Assembly (NCBI GenBank): GCA_027625915.1
Contig: JANTQA010000023.1
Location: forward strand, 18,600,001-18,664,000
Reading direction: 5' to 3'
Length of the DNA: 64,000 nucleotides
Source: Anaeramoeba flamelloides
Lineage: Eukaryota; Metamonada; Anaeramoebidae
The notes beneath the pieces were generated by a model, which ran no database searches, had not been told where the DNA came from, and saw only the letters and a program-made list of their open reading frames with translations. Position 1 is the first letter of the stretch; each line of letters opens with the position of its first letter. The translations under genes were made by a program, and so were the position numbers. Positions 46,401 through 56,655 of the stretch are shown piece after piece.

Positions 46401-47609
46401 GGTTAAGTAATTCGAAAAATGAAATGAAAACAAAAAAAATAAAAGATAAAAAAATGATTTTCCTATTTTTTAAAAAAATCAAAATTATTTCCAATTTAAA
46501 TGAAATTGTATTATTGTGATTCTTTGAACTGTTTTATCTGTGTTGGAAATATTGAATTTTATTTTACCTTCCCAATTTTCATTTTGAAAATATATATTTT
46601 AATAATCTTTTAATATTAAATTTTTTTCTTTCTAATATTTTTTAAAATTAAATTGTTTTTCAATCTCTCTCAAAAATTCTTTTATAATAATAGATACTTT
46701 TTATACCATTTAACAAAAAATAAACTTGCCATTAATGAAATATTGGTTGAAGCAATATGCCAGTTAAATTATAAAACATATTTTGTCCAATTACAAACGG
46801 GTGAAAATTATTTCCCGATAAACATAAATATTATTATGAAATCAAATTCATCAAGAAATAAGATCATGGACATTTATAAAAAATGTAAAAAAAATTGTCC
46901 AATATTAAATTATATTAAACATACAAATAACATAGATATTGAAATGAAATATAAAAATGAATTAACCAAGCAAAAAATGAAAAAAAATCCAAAGATTGTA
47001 AATAATTTACAATTAAACAAGGTTAAGAAATTCAAAGATAAATTAATTAAAAAAAAGCTCACGGAGATCCAAAATAACATTGTTTTTGGTAAATGGAATG
47101 TTAATTTAAAACAAACACAAGCACAGTGCCGAGGTATTATCCAACTTGCAAACAACACCGAAGATATTCTTACAACAACACTGCCGCACAGTTGGGGTGG
47201 CAAAAACAATAATCTTAATTATGTTCAATTCTTATTAGCGGGGGTGGGTACAAACTACTTAACACAATTGGCCCTACAGTCTTCTTTACATAACGTCCCC
47301 GTAAAAGACCTCTCAGTGAATATTGGGGTTGAAAAAAATTGGGAAAACTTTTTCACATCACCATCTGAAAACCAAAACATTAGCAATAGTGAGATCTTCC
47401 GGTCTTTGAAAATTACTTCCAATTTGAAATCCTTTGTACACCAAAGCTTAATTGACAAAATAGAAGATATAACAAAAAAAACTTGCCCAGCTTTATGTTT
47501 AATAACAAATAAAAATACTATCAATTTTGATATCAAAATCGAAAAATATAATAAAAGAACTGATTCTTCGTTTTACAATAAAGGTGATATTTTAAGAACT
47601 ATTCTTTAA
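39065..47609 (+). CDS. PAS - coiled-coil - RGS - OsmC - OsmC fusion protein (predicted)
   Basis: Five exons (39065-39318, 39443-39696, 43093-43261, 43467-44919, 46694-47609) with compatible phases at every junction give about 1,014 residues. MGNFTP suggests N-myristoylation. A PAS domain (~15-125) shows TPICMWTSDLRLFKAND, then WLFQNKDQEIWTKIYVKLLK. Coiled coil follows (~165-320), then a Lys/Gln/Glu tract (EQEQEQ). The RGS domain (~495-610) has FYKYFMRYLIQISCSENLRF, KKICKNFITPGSYSQINIS and LFDKAQEEIYLLMKADSYLS. Two OsmC-like domains follow (~652-796 and 839-997). Each has the LGG/WGG block and a CP motif (KKNCPILNYI, KKTCPALCLI). The position of the peroxidatic Cys is not Cys in either (SIISGFIQ, AGVGTNYL). 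RGS domains speed GTP hydrolysis by G-alpha subunits; OsmC/Ohr proteins reduce organic peroxides. One extra base in an A-run near 43920-43945 shifts the frame and may be an assembly indel. Introns are 124, 3396, 205 and 1774 nt. A shorter reading ending at 39848 is possible if intron 2 is not spliced. Confidence 0.8.
40661..40797. repeat. Dispersed direct repeat, copy 2
   Basis: Partner of 37102-37250 in the same orientation, with small indels. It lies inside the 3.4-kb second intron of the PAS-RGS-OsmC gene. Confidence 0.7.
41757..42307. mobile_element. MITE family E, copy 2, in intron 2 of the RGS/OsmC gene
   Basis: A 550-bp element, almost the same length as copy 1 at 13642. Left end TTAATCTAAATTCCCAAATT, inverted right end ATAAATCAAATTCCAAAAAT. 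The shared internal block is CTTTTATTTGGATAAAT...GATTAC. It is non-coding. Its insertion helps explain the 3.4-kb intron. Confidence 0.65.
43330..43409. repeat. (CA)n microsatellite in intron 3 of the RGS/OsmC gene
   Basis: About 40 CA units, nearly perfect, followed by a short (TA)n run at 43418-43433. The whole lies in a 205-nt intron and makes up much of its length, so length polymorphism could affect splicing. Confidence 0.95.
45483..46270 (-). pseudogene. Decayed protein-coding stretch, unknown family, antisense in intron 4 of the RGS/OsmC gene
   Basis: Read on the minus strand, this ~790-bp stretch is far more protein-like than its surroundings. Base composition is higher in GC, charged and aromatic residues are mixed, and segments such as NQVVTPTDILKWEIRLDPTQ, FCNGLNRYTYRPEKGVNSKL, YNKKIDDIDHFIRDFEKYER and NKKEIYEITIEYILDNITQH follow one another. 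It is clearly broken, with about half a dozen interruptions overall. I do not recognise the family. It could be part of a mobile element inserted in the intron or a dead host gene. It is not part of the sense-strand protein. Confidence 0.5.
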
Positions 47610-48335
47610 TTTGTAATACACATAGAAATTTATTTATTTATTTTTATTCGCTTTTCATTTTTTTTTATTGAATCTTTTTTTATTTTTTTTTTTTTTTTGG
47701 TTAATTTTTTTTATAATTACTCTTTTGATTGTTTTTATATAAATGATGGGATATAATCAATAAATGTTTTTTATTTTTTGTTTAGTTATTTTTTTTATTA
47801 ATTTCAATAATTTATACATTAGGAATTATTTATTTGACATTTTTTATTTATTTTTTTCAGATGGAATAATTTTTGTTCAATTTTTTCAAAAAGTTTAGAC
47901 ATATGCTCATAAAAAAAAAATACTCTTTATGTACTCCTAAAATATTTATTCATAATTTTTTCCAGTTATTTTTTTAAAAAAAAAAGAGTAAATGTCTCAC
48001 TCATCTTTAATTACTTGACAAAATGTCAGTAATAAAATAAAAATTTTTGATAATAGTTATTTTGTCTTTGAATAAGTAAATATCACTTTGAAAAATGAGA
48101 AACTATAATTTTGATTAAAAAATTATTTCTTTCATTTATTCAATCAAAAAAAGTTAACAAATTTGGAAAAACATTAAAATGAAAAAAAAACCTTGTATGT
48201 TTTTTCATTAGAAATCCAAATGTTAATGAAAAGTAAAAACTTGTAAAAAAAAAAAAAAAAAATAAGTATATATAATAAATCATTATATTAGAATAATTTA
48301 AATCAAAAAAACATAATATATATCTACTTTTCATG

Positions 48336-48366
<31 letters not shown>

Positions 48367-50244
48367 AGGGTTTTGTAGATCGCAAAAATAATCAATTTTT
48401 TTTTAATAAATTTATAATGATGGATCAAAAAAAAAAAAAATTTACCAAAAGATTGTATTAAAAATAATGATATTGTTTTGAACTCCCTCATTTTACATTT
48501 TTTTATTTTTTTTTTTTTTATCCATTGTTCTTAATTTCCATTTTCAGTAAAGTTTACAATTAAAAATTGAGTTTATCTTTTATTCAGTTTCACATTTTTT
48601 CCACTATAGAAACAAAATTGTAGGTGAAAGTTTTTCTTTTTACAAATTGAAAACTTTATTTCTCATAACGTTCATTTTAAGTCATTTCATTTCTAAAATC
48701 AACTTTATGTAATATATTCTTTAACTTTAACATTCTTACTTTCATGTTTATCCAGAGTATGTATATAACTCATTAAATAGGATTTGAATCAGGTACTTTT
48801 TGAGGTTTTTTTAGATCTCTTAATTTCACTGAAAAAAAATTTTTAATTAGAATATAATATTCACCAATTTCAAAGACATTTTTTAAAAAATTCTTTACCA
48901 ATAAAAAAAGGCATAATTATTATTTAAAGGCACAAGGACCACTATGAATTCATATGAAAGATAATTTATTCGTACTGAAAGGTTAATCTAAAATTAATTT
49001 ACTTTTGAAAAAATTTATAAAAAACAATTATAAATAGTATTTAATAAATAAATCTTAAATATTTTTAATTTTGAATCATAATAAAAAATTGTTCATTTTT
49101 TTATTTTTTTTTTAAAACCCCTTTACCAAATATAAGATAGAAATTTAAAAATTAGATCAATCCAGTATTTAATAATATATATTTAGAACCCCAAAAAATA
49201 ACTATTTTTATAATTATTTAATTCCAAAGATTAATTCAATAATCATCAACAAAAAAAAAACTAAGACTATTTAGTTTGGTTTACTATTATATAGCTGATT
49301 GTAAGTTTAATATAGTTCCAAGGTATGTAAAAAGAATTTAACCGATAATATCTTGAGTTTATTATTTAATTTTTTTTTAAAGAAAGAAAATTTGTGACCT
49401 ACTAAACTACATTTCAAGACATCCCGATTTAATCCAGATATTTTTCAACTTTGATATCTGGGTATTGTGGGTTTGACCTTTAAATATGTCTCTTAAGGCA
49501 GATTTTTCTAAAATTATTCTGTTTTTTTTATCAAAAAAGTGAATTTTTTGATGACTAACCTAAATATTGAGATAAATTTAAGTAATATATTTTTAAACTT
49601 TGGAGTTTGAATATTGATCTTTCAGTCTTCGAACTAGTCTCAAAATATCAATTGAATTATCAAAATCTTGAATTTTTCCTTATATAATATATATTTTTAC
49701 TCAGACCAGATCAGCAATTTGAATTATTTTCATAATCAATTATTTCAAAGACTTTTGACACGGAAAGTAAAATTTTGGATTACTTTTATTAACAACACTT
49801 TATGATTTTGGACTGTAATATGTAACTATGTTAATCCCATAAAAAGCTGAGAAAAAGTCACAAATAATATATATATTTCTCATAAAAAAAAATCAAAAAA
49901 ATCTAAAAATGTATCATTGTAGGGTTTAAAAAAGAGAAATTAAGAATGCTCTAATCAATTCATAACTCTTAACCTTTAAAAAAAAAGGGTAGGTACAACT
50001 CTTCTGTCAAAAAATGAGATAAAAGGATAGAATATGAAGAGAAAATAAAATTTAAACTGATCTTTCGAAAACACTTACAAATAATCAAAGCGTCTGTTAA
50101 AAACAACACAGTGATCTGTGAACTAACTATTCTTAGTTCAGATCTATTTTGAAAAATCACTTGTAATTTTGTCTTTTATTTTGGGTTTGACTCAGCCATA
50201 AAATGGATGACTGGATCATTTTTTGTTGAAATTCATCCAAATTG
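47610..50244. other. Intergenic DNA between the RGS/OsmC and ADPGK-like genes
   Basis: 2.6 kb, AT-rich, with a (TA)n run at 48340-48366. No open frame or repeat element is supported. The stretch 50100-50244 is slightly richer in GC and should include the promoter and leader of the next gene. Confidence 0.4.
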
Positions 50245-51906
50245 ATGCTTTCTTTTGCACAATTATTTGTGATTGTTTGTTTACTCTCACTTGCTTGTTC
50301 ATTAAAAGTTGACCAAGTATTGGAAGATTACCAAGAGAATGGGCTAAAGCCAGATCTTGAATGTTCTAACACTTTTGCTGTTGGTTATTCAATTTCACAA
50401 GATATTCTGGTTGACGGGCAACAATTCTTTACAAAATATTTGGAAACCTTGGAAACCCCCAACGAATATACGTCCAAAAGCCATGATCAAATTAATTCTC
50501 AAACAGATTTTCTCGAGTCGGTACTTTATTATTTTGAAAATGGCGGATTCCCTTATTTTTATGTTTCAAACAAAGAGCTTATTACTTCAATTGACAATTT
50601 ATTACAAGAGATCCAAGAAAAAACTGAAACAATGGGTGGAAATCCCTTCTATTTGGCCGACGTTCTGGCTAGACATGGCTGTTCAACACTTTTAGGTAAG
50701 CAAAGTTTTTTTTTTTTTTCTAATTCTTTTTCTTTCTTTTTCTCTTATTTTTTTTTTTACCTCTTTTTATTTTTCCAAATATTTAAAAAAGGAACCGAAT
50801 CTAATTCAAGAATTAAAAGTAAATTGCCAGAAAAAATTGATACTTTAGATCTTTGTTATGTTTTACAGGGAACAACCATGAACGATCTTGAAATTATTGA
50901 AAAAGTAAACGAAAATGCAAATTCGAATGAAAATGAAAATGAAAATGAAAATGAAAAGGAAAAAGAAAACACTAGTGATTTGGAGAATCAAGAAGAACAA
51001 ACAAAGCCAATCAAAAGAATAGTTTTCCAATTTCAACAGGGCCAAAGTCTATTGAGCTATTCTTCAAAATCCGAGTCAAGGATAATGATTACATGGGACA
51101 AAGCAGCAATAACCCTGCCCAATATGGAGGATTTGCACTCACACGTTAATGAGCTTCAGCCAACTGTTTTTTCCTTTGGCGGTTTCCCTGTTGCCGACAA
51201 GGCGACTGAGGGTGTTCAACAGGAAAGGATGAGAGAAATCAAAATGTTTCTCGAAGGCTTGCCGCAAAAGGTCAGCGTGCATTTCGATATGTCGACTCAT
51301 TGGACCAATTCGTTTACAGACTCGTTCATGGACGACTTTTTCCCCCTCATCGATTCCATTGCCCTAAACCATCAAAGTTTCAAATCAATAGTCGCCGCTT
51401 TAGATTGGCCACCACATGTTATGGATGAATTTAGCAAGCAGTCCCCCAGCAGCCAGCTGTTGCATCGTATGATGATGCAATTATTGTCTCCGGCAACTCA
51501 AAGCGAGCAAGAAAGTGGCAGAAGCGGGTTATCAAAAATTCACTTCCAAGCAAAAGGGTTCAATATGCTTGGCTTTCTTTGGAAATATTGGGACAAGCCT
51601 TCACTAATGGACTCGCTAACCAAGTCCAGTATCGAGCCCGCTTTATTTGGCTGTGCACAATCTGAACAAGAGCTTATTAATTCAATCAGCCAATCAGCAG
51701 AACACCAATTTGAATGCTTATTGGAAGAAAAGGAATTGAAGAACATGATCAATTATAACCAGAAATACAAAATTTTAAAAAGCTATGGAATAAAAGACTA
51801 TAATTTTTTCATAGCTCCTAGAATTAGCTGTAAAAATCAAGCAAAAAAATTAGGCTTTGAAGAAGCTGTTTCCGCCGCTTCTTTAGCTTACAGTAAGAGA
51901 AATTAA
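50245..51906 (+). CDS. ADP-dependent glucokinase-like protein, secretory, probably catalytically dead
   Basis: Related to ADP-dependent glucokinase (ADPGK), an ER enzyme in animals that phosphorylates glucose with ADP. Two exons, 50245-50695 and 50792-51906, give 521 residues (human ADPGK is about 500). The N-terminus is a clear signal peptide (LFVIVCLLSLACS). Family blocks: FAVGYSISQDILVDG, MGGNPFYLADVLARHGCSTL with the sugar-binding GGN, VFSFGGFPVADKATEG (ADPGK: LSGLHMMEGQ), KVSVHFDMSTHWTN, GLSKIHFQAKGFNML (ADPGK: RIHFHTL). The NxxE motif (LNEQE in ADPGK) reads LNHQS at ~343, and the GxGD catalytic motif (GLGDAIS) reads GFEEAVS at ~504, so catalysis by the known mechanism is doubtful. An Asn/Glu-rich tract (NENENENENEKEKE) is inserted mid-protein. 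The 96-nt intron is a multiple of three and stop-free. The start is the ATG at 50245, just after an in-frame TTG. Confidence 0.8.
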   Translation: MLSFAQLFVIVCLLSLACSLKVDQVLEDYQENGLKPDLECSNTFAVGYSISQDILVDGQQFFTKYLETLETPNEYTSKSHDQINSQTDFLESVLYYFENGGFPYFYVSNKELITSIDNLLQEIQEKTETMGGNPFYLADVLARHGCSTLLGKQSFFFFSNSFSFFFSYFFFYLFLFFQIFKKGTESNSRIKSKLPEKIDTLDLCYVLQGTTMNDLEIIEKVNENANSNENENENENEKEKENTSDLENQEEQTKPIKRIVFQFQQGQSLLSYSSKSESRIMITWDKAAITLPNMEDLHSHVNELQPTVFSFGGFPVADKATEGVQQERMREIKMFLEGLPQKVSVHFDMSTHWTNSFTDSFMDDFFPLIDSIALNHQSFKSIVAALDWPPHVMDEFSKQSPSSQLLHRMMMQLLSPATQSEQESGRSGLSKIHFQAKGFNMLGFLWKYWDKPSLMDSLTKSSIEPALFGCAQSEQELINSISQSAEHQFECLLEEKELKNMINYNQKYKILKSYGIKDYNFFIAPRISCKNQAKKLGFEEAVSAASLAYSKRN

Positions 51907-52346
51907 TTTATTTCGTTTTGAAAATTACTTTTTATTGCTTTGGTTAATTTTAAAATTGTTATTTCCAGGAACCAAAAAATAAAAGAAAAGAAAAGAAAAT
52001 TGTTTTTCCTAAAAGTTTAGTTTTCTTTTTTTAAATTTATTTTTATTTTAAGGAAGTAGGTTGACAAACAAAATAATTTTCATTTTTTTCTCCAAACCCA
52101 AACTTTTGATCCAAAATCCAAATTTGCTCTTAAAGAGTCAAAAACATCGATTATCAGCCTTGAAACCTCTTGCTTCATTTTTTTTTTTTTGTTTTTTAAT
52201 TTTAAATGAAATATGTTCAATGTCAGGAGATTTACGTCAGGTTTTAATGTAGATGTGTTTTACAATCTTTCAAATCAATTAAATAATTTTTATTATATCC
52301 CACTCACAACATCTAGTTTGACTTTTAGAAACCATCGTTTTTTATG
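51907..52346. other. 3' flank of the ADPGK-like gene
   Basis: AT-rich and non-coding. A short open frame at 52061-52252 is low-complexity and unsupported. Confidence 0.4.
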
Positions 52347-52529
52347 ATAAACTAAATTTCATTATAAAGGGCACAATTTTTTTTAGATGAAAAACAAATA
52401 TTTCTAGTGTATAGAACTGAATAATAAAATACAAATTTTTTTATTGTAATAGATAACTTCAATTTATTAAAATATTTATTTTCAAAATTTGATTTTTAAT
52501 GTGCGAAGGATTTTGAAATATAGTTTATT
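52347..52529. mobile_element. MITE family C, copy 3
   Basis: A 183-bp copy in the opposite orientation to copy 1. Left end ATAAACTAAATTTCATTATA; right end TTTTGAAATATAGTTTATTT. Interior TTTCTAGTGTATAGAACTGA and AATAGATAACTTCAATTTAT match the inverse of 3917-4136. Confidence 0.7.
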
Positions 52530-53870
52530 TTCAAGTATTAAAAAGTATCGAAGAACAAATATTTCAGAAATTTTAAAATTGGTGAGTTGGTAGTTATTGA
52601 TTATAGAGTTCTTTTAACTTCTTTAAACAAACAAAATTAACCAAATCGATGAATATGCATAATTTTGGGACAAAACTTTTAATAATCTTTGTAAAAAATC
52701 ACTAAATTGGCGATTTGTTGTGAAATGTTGATGTTCAAAAAAAATATTAATAAATTAGGATTTTCCTTTAATTTTGTAATTGCCCTTATCTTATTAGTAT
52801 CAGTAAAATTTGATCAGTTTCAAAATTCCAAAAACTTTAAATTTTTTTTCTTTTTCTTTTTGGATTGGTTTCTCACATTATTGTAAATTTTGGTATTTGT
52901 CATATAATTAATAATAAAGGAAAGAAGAAAAAAAAGTAAAAAATAAAAAATGATTACTTTTTTTTTAAAGAAAATGAATTACTCTTAAGAAAAAGATGAT
53001 ATTGATGAAAAAAATGGGTTTTTTAGATAATTATTTATCTAAAAAAAATAATAATATTCAGCCTTTTAATTAAAATACAATAATAAAATTAAAAGTTAAG
53101 TTAAGAAGAAATATTGATGAAAAAAAAAAATTGTTTTATACAATTTTCATTTTGTTTAATGCTATGTCCTTAGTTCTTGGAAATTTTTTGAATTTAAATA
53201 ATTAAATTTAAAATTTTTTGAGATTTAAGATATCAATTAATCATAAAGATTTTGGAAAAATAAAAAAAAGTTATCATGGATTAATAATATATATATATAT
53301 ATATTTGTCCCTAAGAACCAAAAAACACTAAAAATGAAAAACTGATCAAATACTTTCCATTAATACAATTAAAAAAACAAAATGATAAAATAAAAATAAA
53401 TAAAGTTTCAATCGAACTTTTTCTTGAAAATTTTTTTGCCAAAATCATTGAATTCACACTTGAAATTATGTATATTTTTAGATTCAGTATCTTGTTTTAA
53501 CTCATTTACTAAAATAAATTCTAAATTCTGGGAATTTTCTTTTCACAAAAGGCACTAATTTGGTCCTCAAATGTTTTTTTTAGTTTTAAATGCTAAAATT
53601 AAAAAAAAGTTAAACTAAAAGGATAAACTCTCTGGAAAAGGATTCTAATTTAATATATTAACTTATTCTTGGATTTCAAACTTTTCTCAACCCCAATTTT
53701 TCAAAAAAAAAATAAAAAAGTGCACAGTAATTTCAAAAAATAATTTTGATATTCAAAAGTTGAGAGTGTTTTTATTCTAAAAAAAATTATCCCAGTGGTT
53801 AATTGAATTAAGTATGAAACTTAGATTTCGAAAAATATTAATCAGAAAAAAATAGTGCTTTATTTTATTA

Positions 53871-53875
<5 letters not shown>
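52530..53875. other. AT-rich non-coding DNA
   Basis: No gene is seen. A (TA)n run at 53286-53305 is followed by TTTGTCCCTAAGAACC, which resembles the ends of the inverted-repeat element starting at 53924 and may be a solo end of the same family. Confidence 0.4.

Positions 53876-53923
<48 letters not shown>
53876..53923. repeat. (TA)n microsatellite
   Basis: About 48 nt of uninterrupted TA. It directly adjoins the left end of the element at 53924; the matching ATATATA at the other end suggests insertion into this run. Confidence 0.95.
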
Positions 53924-53928
<5 letters not shown>

Positions 53929-56655
53929 AGCACCCTAAATATACTTAAAACATTTCAAACCAAAATTTTAATTTGAAATGTTATCAAAGGATTATAAGAT
54001 AGAGAATTGATAAACAATTATCTTTGAAAGAAAATTTTATATTAAAAATTGTATAGTTACTTAAAATAAAAAAATAACTTGAAAAAAAATTTTCAACATT
54101 GGGAATTTTTTTTTGGTTATTGTGATTTTATTATTCCATTCAAATTTTGTCAAAATAAATTTTTTTTTTTTTTTATAAGTTTGTCTAGACATCAAAAACC
54201 TCTTAGATTTAACGTTTAAAACACATCATACTTTACTGGAAATTGTTTTGGGAACCTTTGTACCCCAAAATTGCCAAAAATACTTGATTAAATAATAGAG
54301 GTTTTGATGATAACAAGCTAATATTCACGATAAAGTTACAAAAATCGCGAAAATTTCCATCAAATCGCGATAATATCAGAAAATAGTGATATTCAATATA
54401 AATCGCGATATATTAAAAAATTCTGATAATTTTATAAAATCGCAATAAATGCCAAAAAATCGCGATTAAAAAGTAATCGCGATAAAATAGTTGATGGGTT
54501 TTTGGGTTAATTGAGAAATTTTTAAACAAAAAAATTCTTTTTGATCAAAAAATAGATTCGGTGAAAAAAAGTCATTCTTTGAAAAAACAACAAAAAAGAT
54601 ACTTGATCTAATCAAGATTCAGATCAAAGAGTTTTATTGTGTTTTCATTTTATTTGGTCGACAAACCTATCGATCCTTTAAGATCAACAACAATATAAAA
54701 TAAAGAGAAATAAATATTTTTTCAGTTAATCGTGGTGTTGTAAATTGAGTTGAATAAAAGACCTTCTAAAACAAACAACACTTAATCTGTTCTTTAAAGA
54801 ATATGATCTTGGGTTAAAACATTTTCAATATTCTAGGAAAGCTAAAAGGAGTTTGTAAACTTTTCAAACGATTTTACAACATCCTTGCCAGATGATCACC
54901 AATTATTAAGATTTTTTATAGAATTGTCTTCTTGTTCTTTTTCTTCTTTGAGCATCTTTGTATTGAACAGAAAACACAATTAGAGCTTAGAGGTTTTTGA
55001 TTGACCGATCACTAATAAGAAGCAAAATTATTCTTTATTCTTTTTGGCTATTTAAAATTGTGAATGTAACAACTCGATTGTAAGAAAACACATCTATCTT
55101 ATATTCAAGTGTATTGTTGGAATGGGTAATTATTAGTTTGATCATAAAATTTGTTTGAGATTTGATATTTTGTTAAAAAAAAAAATGAAAAGAAAAAAAT
55201 TTTGCATTTCCACTACAAACAAAAATCATTCCCTTTATAAAAGTTTTCTGTCTTTCAGAACTTTCTAACAATTGAAGACAGTTTATATACACTTACAAAA
55301 ACTTTCAAAAATTTATTAAAGGGGAAAGTGTTGTAAAAGTCTCTAGGCTTTGTAAAAGTCTAGATATGATTTTTTTAAGAAAATTTCAAAAAAATAATTT
55401 TTCATTTTTTTGCGATAATATTGAATATCGCGATAATTTTGAATATCGCGATAAAGTTAAACTAATCGCGATTTTTTAATACTATCGCGATTTTATTGTT
55501 AATATCATGATAATATATGTTATCATCAAAACCTCTAATTTATTCATTACAAAAGTTATTTTGACATAACATAGAAAATTTGTTTTATCTATTGATAACC
55601 ATTCAATATCAATATTTATATTTGATTCTAAATAATTTATAAATAAAAAAAAAAATAAATTAAATTTGAAAAAAAAATCTAATATTTTTTTTCATTGCAA
55701 AATTTTGAAATTTTTTCAACAAGATTTTTTTTCAATTTTAAATGATTTGGTAAATAGTTTAAGTCAGATTAATAATTGATTTTTATTTTATTTTTTACTA
55801 TTTTTTAATTCTTGACTTTTTAAAAGCTAGACATAAAATAAACAATATTACTGAATTAGATACCATATATCAGAACTTATTTTACAAGATCTGGATTAAT
55901 TTAAAAAGGAAAAATTCAAATTTCGAAAATTTATTATTCAAATTTTTACCAATAACAAAATGCAATAAGTAATTTTTGGTTTCAAAGATTATTTTATTAT
56001 ATTGGGATAATATTTAAAAGTTATTTTTATTTTTTTTAAAACATAGGTATAATTATTTTATCGATTAAAAAGTAATTTATATTTGTTTTATTCCAATTTA
56101 ATAACAGAAATTATTTTACAATTTTTTTTTTTTTTGTTTTACAATTATTATCTATTGATTAAATAAAAGTTTAAGAAAATTAATCATATTAAAATTTTAA
56201 TTTTGGCCAAAAGAAATGTATTTTTATTTTTCTCTTGATTTAATATTTATTGAAATTTTTTCTAAAGTAAAAAATCAATTTTTTTGAGTTATTTATTTTT
56301 TATTTATTTTTTTAGCATAATTTTAGCAATATTTTTTGATTATTATTATCAATAAATCAATGTGTTGAGTTTTGAATAACTATTACTGTAATAAAATTTC
56401 TGATTTAAGAAATTAAAATAAAAATAAAAATCTTTAATAAAAATGTAAAAATGAATAATTATTGTTTTTTTTTTTCAATTTCGAAAAAAAAATCAATAAC
56501 TTAACAACTTTATCTTTGAACTATTTTGACTTTTTATTATAATCCAAATATGGATTAAAGACAAAAAAGATAATTAGTATATTAGAAAATAGATATCATT
56601 TTAAATATTTTTTTAAAAACTTGATGAAATTTAGTCAAATCCGGGGTGCTAAGGG
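53924..56655. mobile_element. Inverted-repeat element J (~2.7 kb) carrying a nested element
   Basis: Left end CCCTTAGCACCC next to (TA)n; right end GGGTGCTAAGGG followed by ATATATA. These are perfect 12-nt inverted ends in matching TA-rich flanks. It contains no gene. Element H (54298-55535) is nested inside, leaving about 1.5 kb of its own sequence. The short ends and AT-rich flank make the family uncertain. Confidence 0.5.
54298..55535. mobile_element. Element H: non-autonomous transposon with subterminal TCGCGA clusters
   Basis: Perfect 18-nt terminal inverted repeats (GAGGTTTTGATGATAACA), flanked by TA at both ends; total 1,238 bp. The ~150 nt inside each end hold a dense array of ATCGCGAT-like palindromes: five TCGCGA on the left and four on the right, plus near matches such as ATCGCAAT. 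I see no TCGCGA elsewhere in the window. The middle has no long open frame. Subterminal repeats of this kind are typically transposase-binding sites in cut-and-paste transposons. I cannot name the superfamily; TA flanks would fit Tc1/mariner-like elements. Confidence 0.8.

Noticed and set aside
46910-47536. Minus-strand open frames over the second OsmC domain
   Set aside because: Shadows of the sense OsmC exon.
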